A stretch of DNA of 64,000 nt from NCBI RefSeq assembly GCF_003097655.1, contig NZ_QCZH01000012.1:1-64000 (forward strand), written 5' to 3'. Source of the stretch: Flavobacterium laiguense. GTDB taxonomy: Bacteria > Bacteroidota > Bacteroidia > Flavobacteriales > Flavobacteriaceae. This document shows positions 63,753 to 64,000 of the stretch, in pieces. A program made the translations under genes and the position numbers. Position 1 is the stretch's first letter. Every line of letters starts with the position of its first letter. The notes below the pieces were generated by a model. The model was given only the letters and a program-made list of their open reading frames with translations. It was not told the DNA's origin and made no database searches.

Positions 63753-64000
63753 TTACATATTAATAGACCAAACACTATATCCTTTTGGCGGACATTGAAT
63801 TTTTACCCATTTGTCACCTTGGGTTGTGGGAAACCAAGTTGAATTTCCTGTAAAATCTTTAATTTGAGCATTGGTCCAATTGGTTTGAATCCATCTTTCT
63901 TGCCATGTGTCAGAATTGTTTATATAAACTACCAATCCGGGATTTCCATTGTATCCATTTCTTCTGGCAATGTATTCGTCATTATCAGTATATAAAATAG
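63753..64000 (-). CDS. C-terminal end of an alpha-amylase (GH13), partial
   Basis: The frame is open to the window edge. The visible end reads ILYTDNDEYIARRNGYNG, then GLVVYINNSDTWQERWIQTNW and later TQGDKWVKIQCPPKGYSVWSI. This matches the C-terminal beta-domain of cytoplasmic-type or secreted bacterial alpha-amylases. The catalytic barrel lies outside the window. It would hydrolyse alpha-1,4-glucans. The stop is at 63753-63755. Confidence 0.8.
   Translation of the reverse strand, partial: ILYTDNDEYIARRNGYNGNPGLVVYINNSDTWQERWIQTNWTNAQIKDFTGNSTWFPTTQGDKWVKIQCPPKGYSVWSINM

Overview
The window is AT-rich chromosomal DNA from a member of the Bacteroidota, most likely a denitrifying Flavobacterium. 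The reasons are flavobacterial promoters with a TAnnTTTG -7 box, almost no Shine-Dalgarno sequences except a near-perfect one before rpsU, Bacteroidota-restricted families (Porin_10-type barrel, DUF2851, DUF3467, NirK with a fused cytochrome c), and the tRNA-tuf-tRNA-Trp-secE-nusG-rplKAJL-rpoBC order. No phage, insertion sequence or CRISPR array was seen.

Layout. 1-3916: nitrate reductase module (NapA/NasC-type catalytic subunit, four-cluster ferredoxin, Tat-type Rieske protein, small membrane protein). 4049-6516: nadB-nadA on the minus strand. 6773-8587: conserved protein of unknown function. 9664-16097 (minus): an anaerobic/nitrosative-stress block with ric (Fe-S repair), nrdD, a separate 55-residue ORF carrying the NrdD glycyl-radical segment, nrdG, a heme-copper-oxidase-I-like membrane protein, a CopD-like protein and an Rrf2-type regulator. 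16527-28005 (plus): norC-norB-norQ-norD, a hemerythrin/PAS protein, norE-norF, then nirK (fused to cytochrome c), a paralogous free cytochrome c, nirV, a SCO copper chaperone and an outer-membrane channel. 28070-45721: housekeeping and envelope genes (lysS, lipB, rnhB, a cystathionine beta-synthase-like gene, amino-acid permease, acyl-CoA dehydrogenase, lipoproteins). 45982-60929: rpsU, xerC, hpf, four tRNAs, tuf, secE, nusG, rplKAJL, rpoBC. 60989-64000: DUF3467 gene, a small exported protein, prfC and the 3' end of an alpha-amylase.

How it works together. Nitrate reductase, NirK and NorCB would take nitrate to nitrous oxide; no nosZ lies in the window. The ric/norC divergent promoter and the nirK promoter share a palindrome with core GACAAATTTATC and an FNR-like TGAT-N4-ATCA site. 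I infer that the local Rrf2 protein (three conserved Cys, NsrR-like) is a nitric-oxide-sensing repressor of these promoters and that an FNR/DNR-type activator works with it. Anaerobic ribonucleotide reduction would then be expressed together with NO detoxification.

The most unusual items are the split class III ribonucleotide reductase, the paired FNR-like/Rrf2-like operators, and a composite dispersed repeat whose hairpin stem changes while its loop is conserved.
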